Part shown: piece after piece, positions 16,101 through 29,944 of the stretch
Position numbering within the stretch: the stretch's first letter is position 1
Layout: every line of letters begins with the position of its first letter
Assembly (NCBI GenBank): GCA_037954015.1
Contig: CM075692.1
Coordinates: forward strand, 57,697,730 to 57,761,729
Origin: Psophocarpus tetragonolobus
Taxonomy: Eukaryota; Streptophyta; Magnoliopsida; Fabales; Fabaceae
DNA: 64,000 nucleotides
Direction: 5' to 3'
The notes under the pieces: model-generated
Database searches by the model: none
Told to the model about the DNA's origin: nothing
Seen by the model: only the letters and a program-made list of their open reading frames with translations
Program-made: the position numbers and the translations under genes

Positions 16101-16400
16101 ACGTTAGATTCTCAAAATATAATTTAAAGTATGTGACTGGTGGCTGCTTTTCCTTTTTTTCTTTCACTTTAATAAAATCAATTATATTTTTTTTAATTTA
16201 TTTTTTTTAGTTTGGATATGTCATTTTTGCAAGCCTCCTCTTTTATTTTCATTTCTGTGATTTTCATTTATGTTACTAAATATTAATTATTATTGACCTT
16301 AAAGATACAACCATACCAACTAAATCATATAATTTATGTAATTTTTAAAGTTATTATTATCAGATTTAACATATTTTTTTCACATGAATGATAGATGTGA
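13112..16400 (+). repeat. Large HOR, copy 3 (open-ended on the right)
   Basis: This repeats the monomer order of copy 2 at an offset of 4,586 bp near its start and 4,971 bp after the extra gaggtaag monomer at about 13,690. Shared rare variants include the gatagaattgga monomer (about 15,235), the gatcgaag monomer (about 15,620) and the ctttactttaaagatac variant (15,912, matching 10,941). It passes into the 1,549-bp HOR without a sharp break. Confidence 0.82.
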
Positions 16401-19400
16401 TTGAATGATGTAAGTTATTTTTTATTAATTTTAGTTTGATTCAAATAATTTATCATAACAAGTATACATTTTATTAATGTAAAGGTTAGATTCTCAAAAT
16501 ATAATTTAAAGTATGTGACTGGTGGCCACTCGTTTCTTCCTTTTTTTCTTTCACTTTAATAAAATCAATTCAATTTTTTCTAATTTCATTTTTTTAGTTT
16601 GAATATGTTATTTTTGCAATCCTACTCTTTTATTTTCATATGGGATTTTCATTTATGTTAGTAAATATTAATTATTATTTACATTAAAGATACAACCATA
16701 CCAACTAAATCATATAATTGATATAATTTTTAAAGTTATTATTTCCAAATTTAACATGTTTTTTGACATGAATGGTAGATGTGATTGAATGATGTAAGTT
16801 ATTTTTTATTAATGTTAGTTTGATTCAAATAGTTTATCATAACAAGTATACATTTTATTAATGTAAAGGTTAGATTCTCAAAATATAATTTAAAGTATGT
16901 GACTTGTGGCCACTCGTTTCTTCCTTTTTTTCTTTCACTTTAATAAAATCAATTCAATTTTTTCTAATTTCATTTTTTTAGTTTGGATATGTCATTTTTG
17001 CAAGCGTAATCTTTTATTTTCATTTATGTGATTTTCATTTATGTTACTAAATATTAATTATTATTTACATTAAAGTTACAACCATACTAACTAAATCATA
17101 TAATTTATATAATTTATATAATTTTTAAACTTATTATTATTAAATTTAACATGGTTTTTGACATGAATGATAGATGTGATTGAATGATGTAAGTTATTTT
17201 TTATTAATGTTAGTTTGATTCAAATAGTTTATCATAACAAGTATACATTTTATTAATGTAAAGGTTAGATTCTCAAAATATAATTTAAAGTATGTGACTG
17301 GTGGCCACTCGTTTCTTCCTTTTTTTCTTTCACTTTAATAAAATCAATTCAATTTTTTCTAATTTCATTTTTTTAGTTTGGATATGTTATTTTTGCAATC
17401 CTACTCTTTTATTTTCATATGGGATTTTCATTTATGTTAGTAAATATTAATTATTATTTACATTAAAGATACAACCATAACAACTAAATCATATAATTGA
17501 TATAATTTTTAAAGTTATTATTTCCAAATTTAACATGTTTTTTGACATGAATGGTAGATGTGATTGAATGATGTAAGTTATTTTTTATTAATGTTAGTTT
17601 GATTCAAATAGTTTATCATAACAAGTATACATTTTATTAATGTAAAGGTTAGATTCTCAAAATATAATTTAAAGTATGTGACTTGTGGCCACTCGTTTCT
17701 TCCTTTTTTTCTTTCACTTTAATAAAATCAATTCAATTTTTTCTAATTTCATTTTTTTAGTTTGGATATGTCATTTTTGCAAGCGTAATCTTTTATTTTC
17801 ATTTATGTGATTTTCATTTATGTTACTAAATATTAATTATTATTTACATTAAAGATACAACCATACCAACTAAATCATATAATTTATATAATTTTTAAAC
17901 TTATTATTATTAAATTTAACATGGTTTTTGACATGAATGATAGATGTGATTGAATGATGTAAGTTATTTTTTATTAATGTTAGTTTGATTCAAATAGTTT
18001 ATCATAACAAGTATACATTTTATGAATGTAAAGGTTAGATTCTCAAAATATAATTTAAAGTATGTGACTTGTGGCCACTCGTTTCTTCCTTTTTTTCTTT
18101 CACTTTAATAAAATCAATTCAATTTTTTCTAATTTCATTTTTTTAGTTTGGATATGTTATTTTTGCAATCCTACTCTTTTATTTTCATATGGGATTTTCA
18201 TTTATGTTACTAAATATTAATTATTATTTACATTAAAGATACAACCATACCAACTAAATCATATAATTGATATAATTTTTAAAGTTATTATTTCCAAATT
18301 TAACATGTTTTTTGACATGAATGGTAGATGTGATTGAATGATGTAAGTTATTCTTTATTAATGTTAGTTTGATTCAAATAGTTTATCATAACAAGTATAC
18401 ATTTTATTAATGTAAAGGTTAGATTCTCAAAATATAATTTAAAGTATGTGACTTGTGGCCACTTGTTTCTTCCTTTTTTTCTTTCACTTTAATAAAATCA
18501 ATTCAATTTTTTCTAATTTCATTTTTTTAGTTTGGATATGTCATTTTTGCAAGCGTAATCTTTTATTTTCATTTATGTGATTTTCATTTATGTTACTAAA
18601 TATTAATTATTATTTACATTAAAGTTACAACCATACTAACTAAATCATATAATTTATATAATTTATATAATTTTTAAACTTATTATTATTAAATTTAACA
18701 TGGTTTTTGACATGAATGATAGATGTGATTGAATGATGTAAGTTATTTTTTATTAATGTTAGTTTGATTCAAATAGTTTATCATAACAAGTATACATTTT
18801 ATTAATGTAAAGGTTAGATTCTCAAAATATAATTTAAAGTATGTGACTGGTGGCCACTCGTTTCTTCCTTTTTTTCTTTCACTTTAATAAAATCAATTCA
18901 ATTTTTTCTAATTTCATTTTTTTAGTTTGGATATGTTATTTTTGCAATCCTACTCTTTTATTTTCATATGGGATTTTCATTTATGTTAGTAAATATTAAT
19001 TATTATTTACATTAAAGATACAACCATACCAACTAAATCATATAATTGATATAATTTTTAAAGTTATTATTTCCAAATTTAACATGTTTTTTGACATGAA
19101 TGGTAGATGTGATTGAATGATGTAAGTTATTTTTTATTAATGTTAGTTTGATTCAAATAGTTTATCATAACAAGTATACATTTTATTAATGTAAAGGTTA
19201 GATTCTCAAAATATAATTTAAAGTATGTGACTTGTGGCCACTCGTTTCTTCCTTTTTTTCTTTCACTTTAATAAAATCAATTCAATTTTTTCTAATTTCA
19301 TTTTTTTAGTTTGGATATGTCATTTTTGCAAGCGTAATCTTTTATTTTCATTTATGTGATTTTCATTTATGTTACTAAATATTAATTATTATTTACATTA

Positions 19401-22400
19401 AAGATACAACCATACCAACTAAATCATATAATTTATATAATGTTTAAACTTATTATTATTAAATTTAACATGGTTTTTGACATGAATGATAGATGTGATT
19501 GAATGATGTAAGTTATTTTTTATTAATGTTAGTTTGATTCAAATAGTTTATCATAACAAGTATACATTTTATGAATGTAAAGGTTAGATTCCCAAAATAT
19601 AATTTAAAGTATGTGACTTGTGGCCACTCGTTTCTTCCTTTTTTTCTTTCACTTTAATAAAATCAATTCAATTTTTTCTAATTTCATTTTTTTAGTTTGG
19701 ATATGTTATTTTTGCAATCCTACTCTTTTATTTTCATATGGGATTTTCATTTATGTTACTAAATATTAATTATTATTTACATTAAAGATACAACCATACC
19801 AACTAAATCATATAATTGATATAATTTTTAAAGTTATTATTTCCAAATTTAACATGTTTTTTGACATGAATGGTAGATGTGATTGAATGATGTAAGTTAT
19901 TCTTTATTAATGTTAGTTTGATTCAAATAGTTTATCATAACAAGTATACATTTTATTAATGTAAAGGTTAGATTCTCAAAATATAATTTAAAGTATGTGA
20001 CTTGTGGCCACTTGTTTCTTCCTTTTTTTCTTTCACTTTAATAAAATCAATTCAATTTTTTCTAATTTCATTTTTTTAGTTTGGATATGTCATTTTTGCA
20101 AGCGTAATCTTTTATTTTCATTTATGTGATTTTCATTTATGTTACTAAATATTAATTATTATTTACATTAAAGTTACAACCATACTAACTAAATCATATA
20201 ATTTATATAATTTATATAATTTTTAAACTTATTATTATTAAATTTAACATGGTTTTTGACATGAATGATAGATGTGATTGAATGATGTAAGTTATTTTTT
20301 ATTAATGTTAGTTTGATTCAAATAGTTTATCATAACAAGTATACATTTTATTAATGTAAAGGTTAGATTCTCAAAATATAATTTAAAGTATGTGACTGGT
20401 GGCCACTCGTTTCTTCCTTTTTTTCTTTCACTTTAATAAAATCAATTCAATTTTTTCTAATTTCATTTTTTTAGTTTGGATATGTTATTTTTGCAATCCT
20501 ACTCTTTTATTTTCATATGGGATTTTCATTTATGTTAGTAAATATTAATTATTATTTACATTAAAGATACAACCATACCAACTAAATCATATAATTGATA
20601 TAATTTTTAAAGTTATTATTTCCAAATTTAACATGTTTTTTGACATGAATGGTAGATGTGATTGAATGATGTAAGTTATTTTTTATTAATGTTACTTTGA
20701 TTCAAATAGTTTATCATAACAAGTATACATTTTATTAATGTAAAGGTTAGATTCTCAAAATATAATTTAAAGTATGTGACTTGTGGCCACTCGTTTCTTC
20801 CTTTTTTTCTTTCACTTTAATAAAATCAATTCAATTTTTTCTAATTTCATTTTTTTAGTTTGGATATGTCATTTTTGCAAGCGTAATCTTTTATTTTCAT
20901 TTATGTGATTTTCATTTATGTTACTAAATATTAATTATTATTTACATTAAAGATACAACCATACCAACTAAATCATATAATTTATATAATTTTTAAACTT
21001 ATTATTATTAAATTTAACATGGTTTTTGACATGAATGATAGATGTGATTGAATGATGTAAGTTATTTTTTATTAATGTTAGTTTGATTCAAATAGTTTAT
21101 CATAACAAGTATACATTTTATGAATGTAAAGGTTAGATTCCCAAAATATAATTTAAAGTATGTGACTTGTGGCCACTCGTTTCTTCCTTTTTTTCTTTCA
21201 CTTTAATAAAATCAATTCAATTTTTTCTAATTTCATTTTTTTAGTTTGGATATGTTATTTTTGCAATCCTACTCTTTTATTTTCATATGGGATTTTCATT
21301 TATGTTACTAAATATTAATTATTATTTACATTAAAGATACAACCATACCAACTAAATCATATAATTGATATAATTTTTAAAGTTATTATTTCCAAATTTA
21401 ACATGTTTTTTGACATGAATGGTAGATGTGATTGAATGATGTAAGTTATTCTTTATTAATGTTAGTTTGATTCAAATAGTTTATCATAACAAGTATACAT
21501 TTTATTAATGTAAAGGTTAGATTCTCAAAATATAATTTAAAGTATGTGACTTGTGGCCACTTGTTTCTTCCTTTTTTTCTTTCACTTTAATAAAATCAAT
21601 TCAATTTTTTCTAATTTCATTTTTTTAGTTTGGATATGTCATTTTTGCAAGCGTAATCTTTTATTTTCATTTATGTGATTTTCATTTATGTTACTAAATA
21701 TTAATTATTATTTACATTAAAGTTACAACCATACCAACTAAATCATATAATTTATATAATTTTTAAACTTATTATTATTAAATTTAACATGGTTTTTGAC
21801 ATGAATGATAGATGTGATTGAATGATGTAAGTTATTTTTTATTAATGTTAGTTTGATTCAAATAGTTTATCATAACAAGTATACATTTTATGAATGTAAA
21901 GGTTAGATTCTCAAAATATAATTTAAAGTATGTGACTTGTGGCCACTCGTTTCTTCCTTTTTTTCTTTCACTTTAATAAAATCAATTCAATTTTTTCTAA
22001 TTTCATTTTTTTAGTTTGGATATGTTATTTTTGCAATCCTACTCTTTTATTTTCATATGGGATTTTCATTTATGTTAGTAAATATTAATTATTATTTACA
22101 TTAAAGATACAACCATACCAACTAAATCATATAATTGATATAATTTTTAAAGTTATTATTTCCAAATTTAACATGTTTTTTGACATGAATGGTAGATGTG
22201 ATTGAATGATGTAAGTTATTCTTTATTAATGTTAGTTTGATTCAAATAGTTTATCATAACAAGTATACATTTTATTAATGTAAAGGTTAGATTCTCAAAA
22301 TATAATTTAAAGTATGTGACTTGTGGCCACTCGTTTCTTCCTTTTTTTCTTTCACTTTAATAAAATCAATTCAATTTTTTCTAATTTCATTTTTTTAGTT

Positions 22401-22639
22401 TGGATATGTCATTTTTGCAAGCGTAATCTTTTATTTTCATTTATGTGATTTTCATTTATGTTACTAAATATTAATTATTATTTACATTAAAGTTACAACC
22501 ATACCAACTAAATCATATAATTTATATAATTTTTAAACTTATTATTATTAAATTTAACATGGTTTTTGACATGAATGATAGATGTGATTGAATGATGTAA
22601 GTTATTTTTTATTAATGTTAGTTTGATTCAAATAGTTTA
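16401..22639 (+). repeat. 1,549-bp tetramer HOR block (first block)
   Basis: Two monomer types alternate. One has tcctactc...catatgggatt and the other has gcgtaatcttttattttc. The catatggg marker falls at 16,637, 17,416, 18,186, 18,965, 19,735, 20,514, 21,284 and 22,054, so spacings alternate 779/770 and sum to 1,549. The extra 9 bp is a duplicated ttatataat in every second dimer (about 17,105, 18,655 and 20,205). The change ccatactaac for ccataccaac at 17,082, 18,631 and 20,180 confirms the 1,549-bp period. Successive copies look nearly identical. The final 21-22.6 kb copy lacks the 9-bp duplication. Confidence 0.9.
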
Positions 22640-25600
22640 TCATAAAATGTAAAGGTTAGATTCTCAAAATATAAGTTAAAGTATGTGACATGTGGCCACT
22701 CGTTTCTTTCTTTTTTTCTTTCACTTTAATAAAATCAATTCAATTCTTCCTAATTTCATTTTTTTAGTTTGGATATGTCATTTTTGCAACTACTCTTTTA
22801 TTTTAATTTATATGATTTTCCTTTATGTTACTAAATATTAATTATTATTGACTTTAAGGATACAACCATACCAACTAAATCATATAATTTATATAATTTT
22901 TAAAGTTATTATTATCAAATTTAACATATTTTTGACATGAATGATAGATGTGATTGAATGATGTAAGTTATTTTTAATGTTAGTTCGATTCAAATAATTT
23001 ATCATAACAAGTATACATTTTATTAATGTAAAGGTTAGATTCTCAAAAAATAATTTAAAGTATGTGACTTGTGGCCACTCCTTTCTTCCTTTTTTTCTTT
23101 CACTTTAATAAAATCAATTCAATTTTTTTCTGATTTCAATTTTTTAGTTTGGATATGTCATTTTTGCAAGCTTACTCTTTTATTTTAATTTCATTTATGT
23201 TATTTTCATTTATGTTACTAAATATTAATTATTATTAACTTTAAAGATACAACCATACCAACTAAATCATATAATTTATATAATTTTTAAAGTTATTATT
23301 ATCAAATTTAACATATTTTTGGGCATCAATGATAGATGTGATAGAATGATGTAAGTTATTTTTTATTAATGTTAGTTTGATTCAAATAATTTATCGTAAC
23401 AAGTATACATTTTATTAATGTAAAGGTTAGATTCTCAAAATATAATTTAAAGTATGTGACTTGTGGCCACTCGTTTCTCCCTTTTTTTCCTTTCACTTTA
23501 GTAAAATGAATTCAGTTTTTTCTAATTTCATTTTTTTAGTTTGGATATGTCATTTTTGCAAGCGTACTCTTTTATTTTCATTTATGTGATTTTCATTTAT
23601 GTTGCCAAATATTAATTATTATTGACTTTCAAGATACAACCATACCAACTAAATCATATAATTTATATAATTTTTAAAGTTATTATTATCAAATTTAACA
23701 TATTTTTTTTTACATGAATGATAGATGTGATTGAATGATGTAAGTTATTATTAATGTTAGTTTGATTCAAATAATTTATCATAACAAGTATACATTTTAT
23801 TAATGTAACAGTTAGATTCTCAAAATATAATTTAAAGTATGTGACTTGTGGCCAGTCGTTTCTTCCTTTTTTTCTTTCACTTTAATAAAATCAATTCAAT
23901 TTTTTCTAATTTCATTTTTTTAGTTTGGATATGTCATTTTTGCAAGCATACCCTTTTATTTTCATTTATGTGATTTTTATTTATGTTACTAAATATTAAT
24001 TATTATTTAAATTAAAGATACAACCATACCAACTAAATCATATAATTTATATAATTTTTAAAGTTATTCTTATCAAATTTAACATGTTTTTTGACATGAA
24101 TGATAGATGTGATTGAATGATGTGAATTATTTTTTATTAATGTTACTTTGATTCAAATAATTTATCATAACAAGTATACATTTTATTAATGTAAAGGTTA
24201 GATTCTCAAAATATAATTTAGAGTATGTCACTTGTGGCCACTCGTTTCTTCCTTTTTTTCTTTCACTTTAATAAAATCAATTCAATTTTTTCTAATTTCA
24301 TTTTTTTAGTTTGGATATGTCATTTTTGCAAGCATACCCTTTTATTTTCATTTATGTGATTTTTATTTATGTTACTAAATATTAATTATTATTTAAATTA
24401 AAGATACAACCATACCAACTAAATCATATAATTTATATAATTTTTAAATTTATTATTATCAAATTTAACATGTTTTTTGACATGAATGATAGATGTGATT
24501 GAATGATGTAAGTTATTTTTTATTAAGGTTAGTTTGATTCAAATAATTTATCATAAAATGTAAAGGTTAGATTCTCAAAATATAAGTTAAAGTATGTGAC
24601 ATGTGACCACTCGTTTGTTTCTTTTTTTCTTTTACTTTAATAAAATCAATTCAATTTTTCCTAATTTCATTTTTTTAGTTTGGATATGTCATTTTTGCAA
24701 CTACTCTTTTATTTTAATTTATGTGATTTTCCTTTATGTTACTAAATATTAATTATTATTGACTTTAAAGGTACAACCATACCAACTAAATCATATAATT
24801 TATATAATTTTTAAAGTTATTATTATCAAATTTAACATATTTTTTTACATGAATGATAGATGTGATTGAATGATGTAAGTTATTTTTTATTAATGTTAGT
24901 TTGATTCAAATAATTTATCATAACACGTATACATTTTATTAATGTAAAGGTTAGATTCTCAAAATATAATTTAAAGTATGTGACTTGTGGCCACTCGTTT
25001 CCTTCTTTTTTTCTTTCACTTTAATAAAATCAATTCAAATTTTTCTAATTTCATTTTTGTAGTTTGGATATGTCATTTTTGCAAGCCTACTCTTTTATTT
25101 TGATTTATGTGATTTTCATATATCTGTTGCTAAATATTAATTATTCTTGACTTTAAAGATACAACCATACCAAGTAAATCATAGAATTTATATAATTTTT
25201 AAACTTATTATTATCAAATTTAAGATATTTCTTGACATGAATGATAGATGTGATTGAATGATGTAAGTTATTTTTTATTAATGTTAGTTTTATTCAAATA
25301 ATTTATCATAACAAGTATACATTTTATTAATGTAAAGGTTAGATTCTCAAAATATAATATAAAGTATGTGACTTGTGGCCACTCTTCCTTTTTTTTCTTT
25401 AACTTTAATAAAATAAATTCAATTTTTTCTAATTTCATTTTTTTAGTTTGGATATGTCATTTTTGCAATCCTACGCTTTTATTGTCATTTATGTGATTTT
25501 GATTTATGTTACTAAATATTAATTATTATTTACTTTAAAGATACAACCATACCAACTAAATCATATAATTTATATAATTTTTAAAGTTATTCCTATCAAA

Positions 25601-26528
25601 TTTAACATGTTTTTTGACATGAATGATAGATGTGATTGAATGATGTCAATTATTTTTTATTAATGTTACTTTGATTCAAATAATTTATCATGACAAGTAT
25701 ACATTTTATTAATGTAAAGGTTAGATTCTCAAAATATAGTTTAGAGTATGTCACTTGTGGCCACTCGTTTCTTCCTTTTTTTCTTTCACTTTAATAAAAT
25801 CAATTCAATTTTTTCTAATTTCATTTTTTTAGTTTGGATATGTCATTTTTGCAAGCATACTCTTTTATTTTCATTTATGTGATTTTTATTTATGTTACTA
25901 AATATTAATTATTATTTAAATTAAAGATACAACCATACCAACTAAATCATGTAATTTATATAATTTTTAAAGTTATTATTATCAAATTTAACATGTTTTT
26001 TGACATGAATGATAGATGTGATTGAATGATGTAAGTTATTTTTTATTAATGTTAGTTTGATTCAAGTAATTTATCATAACAAGTATACATTTTATTAATG
26101 TAAAGGTTAGATTCTCAAAATATAAATTAAAGTATGTGACTTGTGGCCACTTGTTTCCTTCTTTTTTTCATTCACTTTAATAAAATAAATTCAATTTTTT
26201 CTAATTTCATTTTTTTAATTTGGATATGTCATTTTTGCAAGCCTACGCTTTTATTGTCATTTATGTGATTTTCATTTATGTTACCAAATGTTAATTATTA
26301 TTTACTTTAAAGATACAACCATACCAACTAAATCATATAATTTATATAATTTTTAAATTTATTATTATCAAATTTAACATATTTCTTGACATGAATGGTA
26401 GATGTGATTGAATGATGTAAGTTATTTTTTATTAATGATAGTTTTATTCAAATAATTTATCATAACAAGTATATATTTTATTAATGTAAAGGTTAGATTC
26501 TCAAAATATAATTTAAAGTATGTGACTT
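22640..26528 (+). repeat. Heterogeneous satellite block C, copy 1
   Basis: About ten diverse monomers are collinear with 29,945-34,216. Shared rare variants include ataagttaaagtatgtgaca (22,671 and 29,973), a shortened ttatttttaatgttag, gggcatcaatgatag, gtttgtttctttttttc (after 24,599 and 32,288), atatctgttgctaaat, and a tatatattttatt form near the right end. The offset is 7,302 bp at the left and 7,689 bp further right because copy 2 has one extra monomer. Confidence 0.85.
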
Positions 26529-29500
26529 GTGGCCACTCGTTTCTTCCTTTTTTTCTTTCACTTTAATAAAATCAATTCAATTTTTTCTAATTTCATTTTT
26601 TTAGTTTGGATATGTCATTTTTGCAAGCGTAATCTTTTATTTTCATTTATGTGATTTTCATTTATGTTACTAAATATTAATTATTATTTACATTAAAGAT
26701 ACAACCATACCAACTAAATCATATAATTGATATAATTTTTAAAGTTATTATTTCCAAATTTAACATGTTTTTTGACATGAATGGTAGATGTGATTGAATG
26801 ATGTAAGTTATTTTTTATTAATGTTAGTTTGATTCAAATAGTTTATCATAACAAGTATACATTTTATTAATGTAAAGGTTAGATTCTCAAAATATAATTT
26901 AAAGTATGTGACTTGTGGCCACTCGTTTCTTCCTTTTTTTCTTTCACTTTAATAAAATCAATTCAATTTTTTCTAATTTCATTTTTTTAGTTTGGATATG
27001 TCATTTTTGCAAGCGTAATCTTTTATTTTCATTTATGTGATTTTCATTTATGTTACTAAATATTAATTATTATTTACATTAAAGATACAACCATACCAAC
27101 TAAATCATATAATTTATATAATTTTTAAACTTATTATTATTAAATTTAACATGGTTTTTGACATGAATGATAGATGTGATTGAATGATGTAAGTTATTTT
27201 TTATTAATGTTAGTTTGATTCAAATAGTTTATCATAACAAGTATACATTTTATGAATGTAAAGGTTAGATTCTCAAAATATAATTTAAAGTATGTGACTT
27301 GTGGCCACTCGTTTCTTCCTTTTTTTCTTTCACTTTAATAAAATCAATTCAATTTTTTCTAATTTCATTTTTTTAGTTTGGATATGTTATTTTTGCAATC
27401 CTACTCTTTTATTTTCATATGGGATTTTCATTTATGTTAGTAAATATTAATTATTATTTACATTAAAGATACAACCATACCAACTAAATCATATAATTGA
27501 TATAATTTTTAAAGTTATTATTTCCAAATTTAACATGTTTTTTGACATGAATGGTAGATGTGATTGAATGATGTAAGTTATTCTTTATTAATGTTAGTTT
27601 GACTCAAATAGTTTATCATAACAAGTATACATTTTATTAATGTAAAGGTTAGATTCTCAAAATATAATTTAAGGTATGTGACTTGTGGCCACTTGTTTCT
27701 TCCTTTTTTTCTTTCACTTTAATAAAATTAATTCAATTTTTTCTAATTTCATTTTTTTAGTTTGGATATGTCATTTTTGCAAGCGTAATCTTTTATTTTC
27801 ATTTATGTGATTTTCATTTATGTTACTAAATATTAATTATTATTTACATTAAAGTTACAACCATACCAACTAAATCATATAATTTATATAATTTATATAA
27901 TTTTTAAACTTATTATTATTAAATTTAACATGGTTTTTGACATGAATGATAGATGTGATTGAATGATGTAAGTTATTTTTTATTAATGTTAGTTTGATTC
28001 AAATAGTTTATCATAACAAGTATACATTTTATTAATGTAAAGGTTAGATTCTCAAAATATAATTTAAAGTATGTGACTTGTGGCCATTCGTTTCTTCCTT
28101 TTTTTCTTTCACTTTAATAAAATCAATTCAATTTTTTCTAATTTCATTTTTTTAGTTTGGATATGTTATTTTTGCAATCCTACTCTTTTATTTTCATATG
28201 GGATTTTCATTTATGTTAGTAAATATTAATTATTATTTACATTAAAGATACAACCATACCAACTAAATCATATAATTGATATAATTTTTAAAGTTATTAT
28301 TTCCAAATTTAACATGTTTTTTGACATGAATGGTAGATGTGGTTGAATGATGTAAGTTATTCTTTATTAATGTTAGTTTGATTCAAATAGTTTATCATAA
28401 CAAGTATACATTTTATTAATGTAAAGGTTAGATTCTCAAAATATAATTTAAAGTATGTGACTTGTGGCCACTTGTTTCTTCCTTTTTTTCTTTCACTTTA
28501 ATAAAATCAATTCAATTTTTTCTAATTTCATTTTTTTAGTTTGGATATGTCATTTTTGCAAGCGTAATCTTTTATTTTCATTTATGTGATTTTCATTTAT
28601 GTTACTAAATATTAATTATTATTTACATTAAAGATACAACCATACCAACTAAATCATATAATTTATATAATTTTTAAACTTATTATTATTAAATTTAACA
28701 TGGTTTTTGACATGAATGATAGATGTGATTGAATGATGTAAGTTATTTTTTATTAATGTTAGTTTGATTCAAATAGTTTATCATAACAAGTATACATTTT
28801 ATGAATGTAAAGGTTAGATTCTCAAAATATAATTTAAAGTATGTGACTTGTGGCCACTCGTTTCTTCCTTTTTTTCTTTCACTTTAATAAAATCAATTCA
28901 ATTTTTTCTAATTTCATTTTTTTAGTTTGGATATGTTATTTTTGCAATCCTACTCTTTTATTTTCATATGGGATTTTCATTTATGTTAGTAAATATTAAT
29001 TATTATTTACATTAAAGATACAACCATACCAACTAAATCATATAATTGATATAATTTTTAAAGTTATTATTTCCAAATTTAACATGTTTTTTGACATGAA
29101 TGGTAGATGTGATTGAATGATGTAAGTTATTCTTTATTAATGTTAGTTTGATTCAAATAGTTTATCATAACAAGTATACATTTTATTAATGTAAAGGTTA
29201 GATTCTCAAAATATAATTTAAGGTATGTGACTTGTGGCCACTTGTTTCTTCCTTTTTTTCTTTCACTTTAATAAAATTAATTCAATTTTTTCTAATTTCA
29301 TTTTTTTAGTTTGGATATGTCATTTTTGCAAGCGTAATCTTTTATTTTCATTTATGTGATTTTCATTTATGTTACTAAATATTAATTATTATTTACATTA
29401 AAGTTACAACCATACCAACTAAATCATATAATTTATATAATTTATATAATTTTTAAACTTATTATTATTAAATTTAACATGGTTTTTGACATGAATGATA

Positions 29501-29944
29501 GATGTGATTGAATGATGTAAGTTATTTTTTATTAATGTTAGTTTGATTCAAATAGTTTATCATAACAAGTATACATTTTATTAATGTAAAGGTTAGATTC
29601 TCAAAATATAATTTAAAGTATGTGACTTGTGGCCACTCGTTTCTTCCTTTTTTTCTTTCACTTTAATAAAATCAATTCAATTTTTTATAATTTCATTTTT
29701 AGTTTGGATATGTTATTTTTGCAATCCTACTCTTTTATTTTCATATGTGATTTTCATTTAGGTTATTAAATATTAATTATTATTTACATTAAAGATACAA
29801 CCATACCAACTAAATCATATAATTGATATAATTTTTAAAGTTATTATTACCAAATTTAACATGTTTTTTGACATGAATGATAGATGTGATTGAATGATGT
29901 AAGTTATTTTTTATTAAGGTTAGTTTGATTCAAATAATTTATCA
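26529..29944 (+). repeat. 1,549-bp tetramer HOR block (second block)
   Basis: The alternating catatggg and gcgtaatc monomers return, with catatggg at 27,416, 28,195 and 28,965 (779 and 770 bp apart). The 9-bp ttatataat duplication follows ccataccaac at 27,861 and 29,410, again 1,549 bp apart. This block shares private variants such as aaggtatgtgac that are absent from the first block, so it was homogenised partly on its own. Confidence 0.88.
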
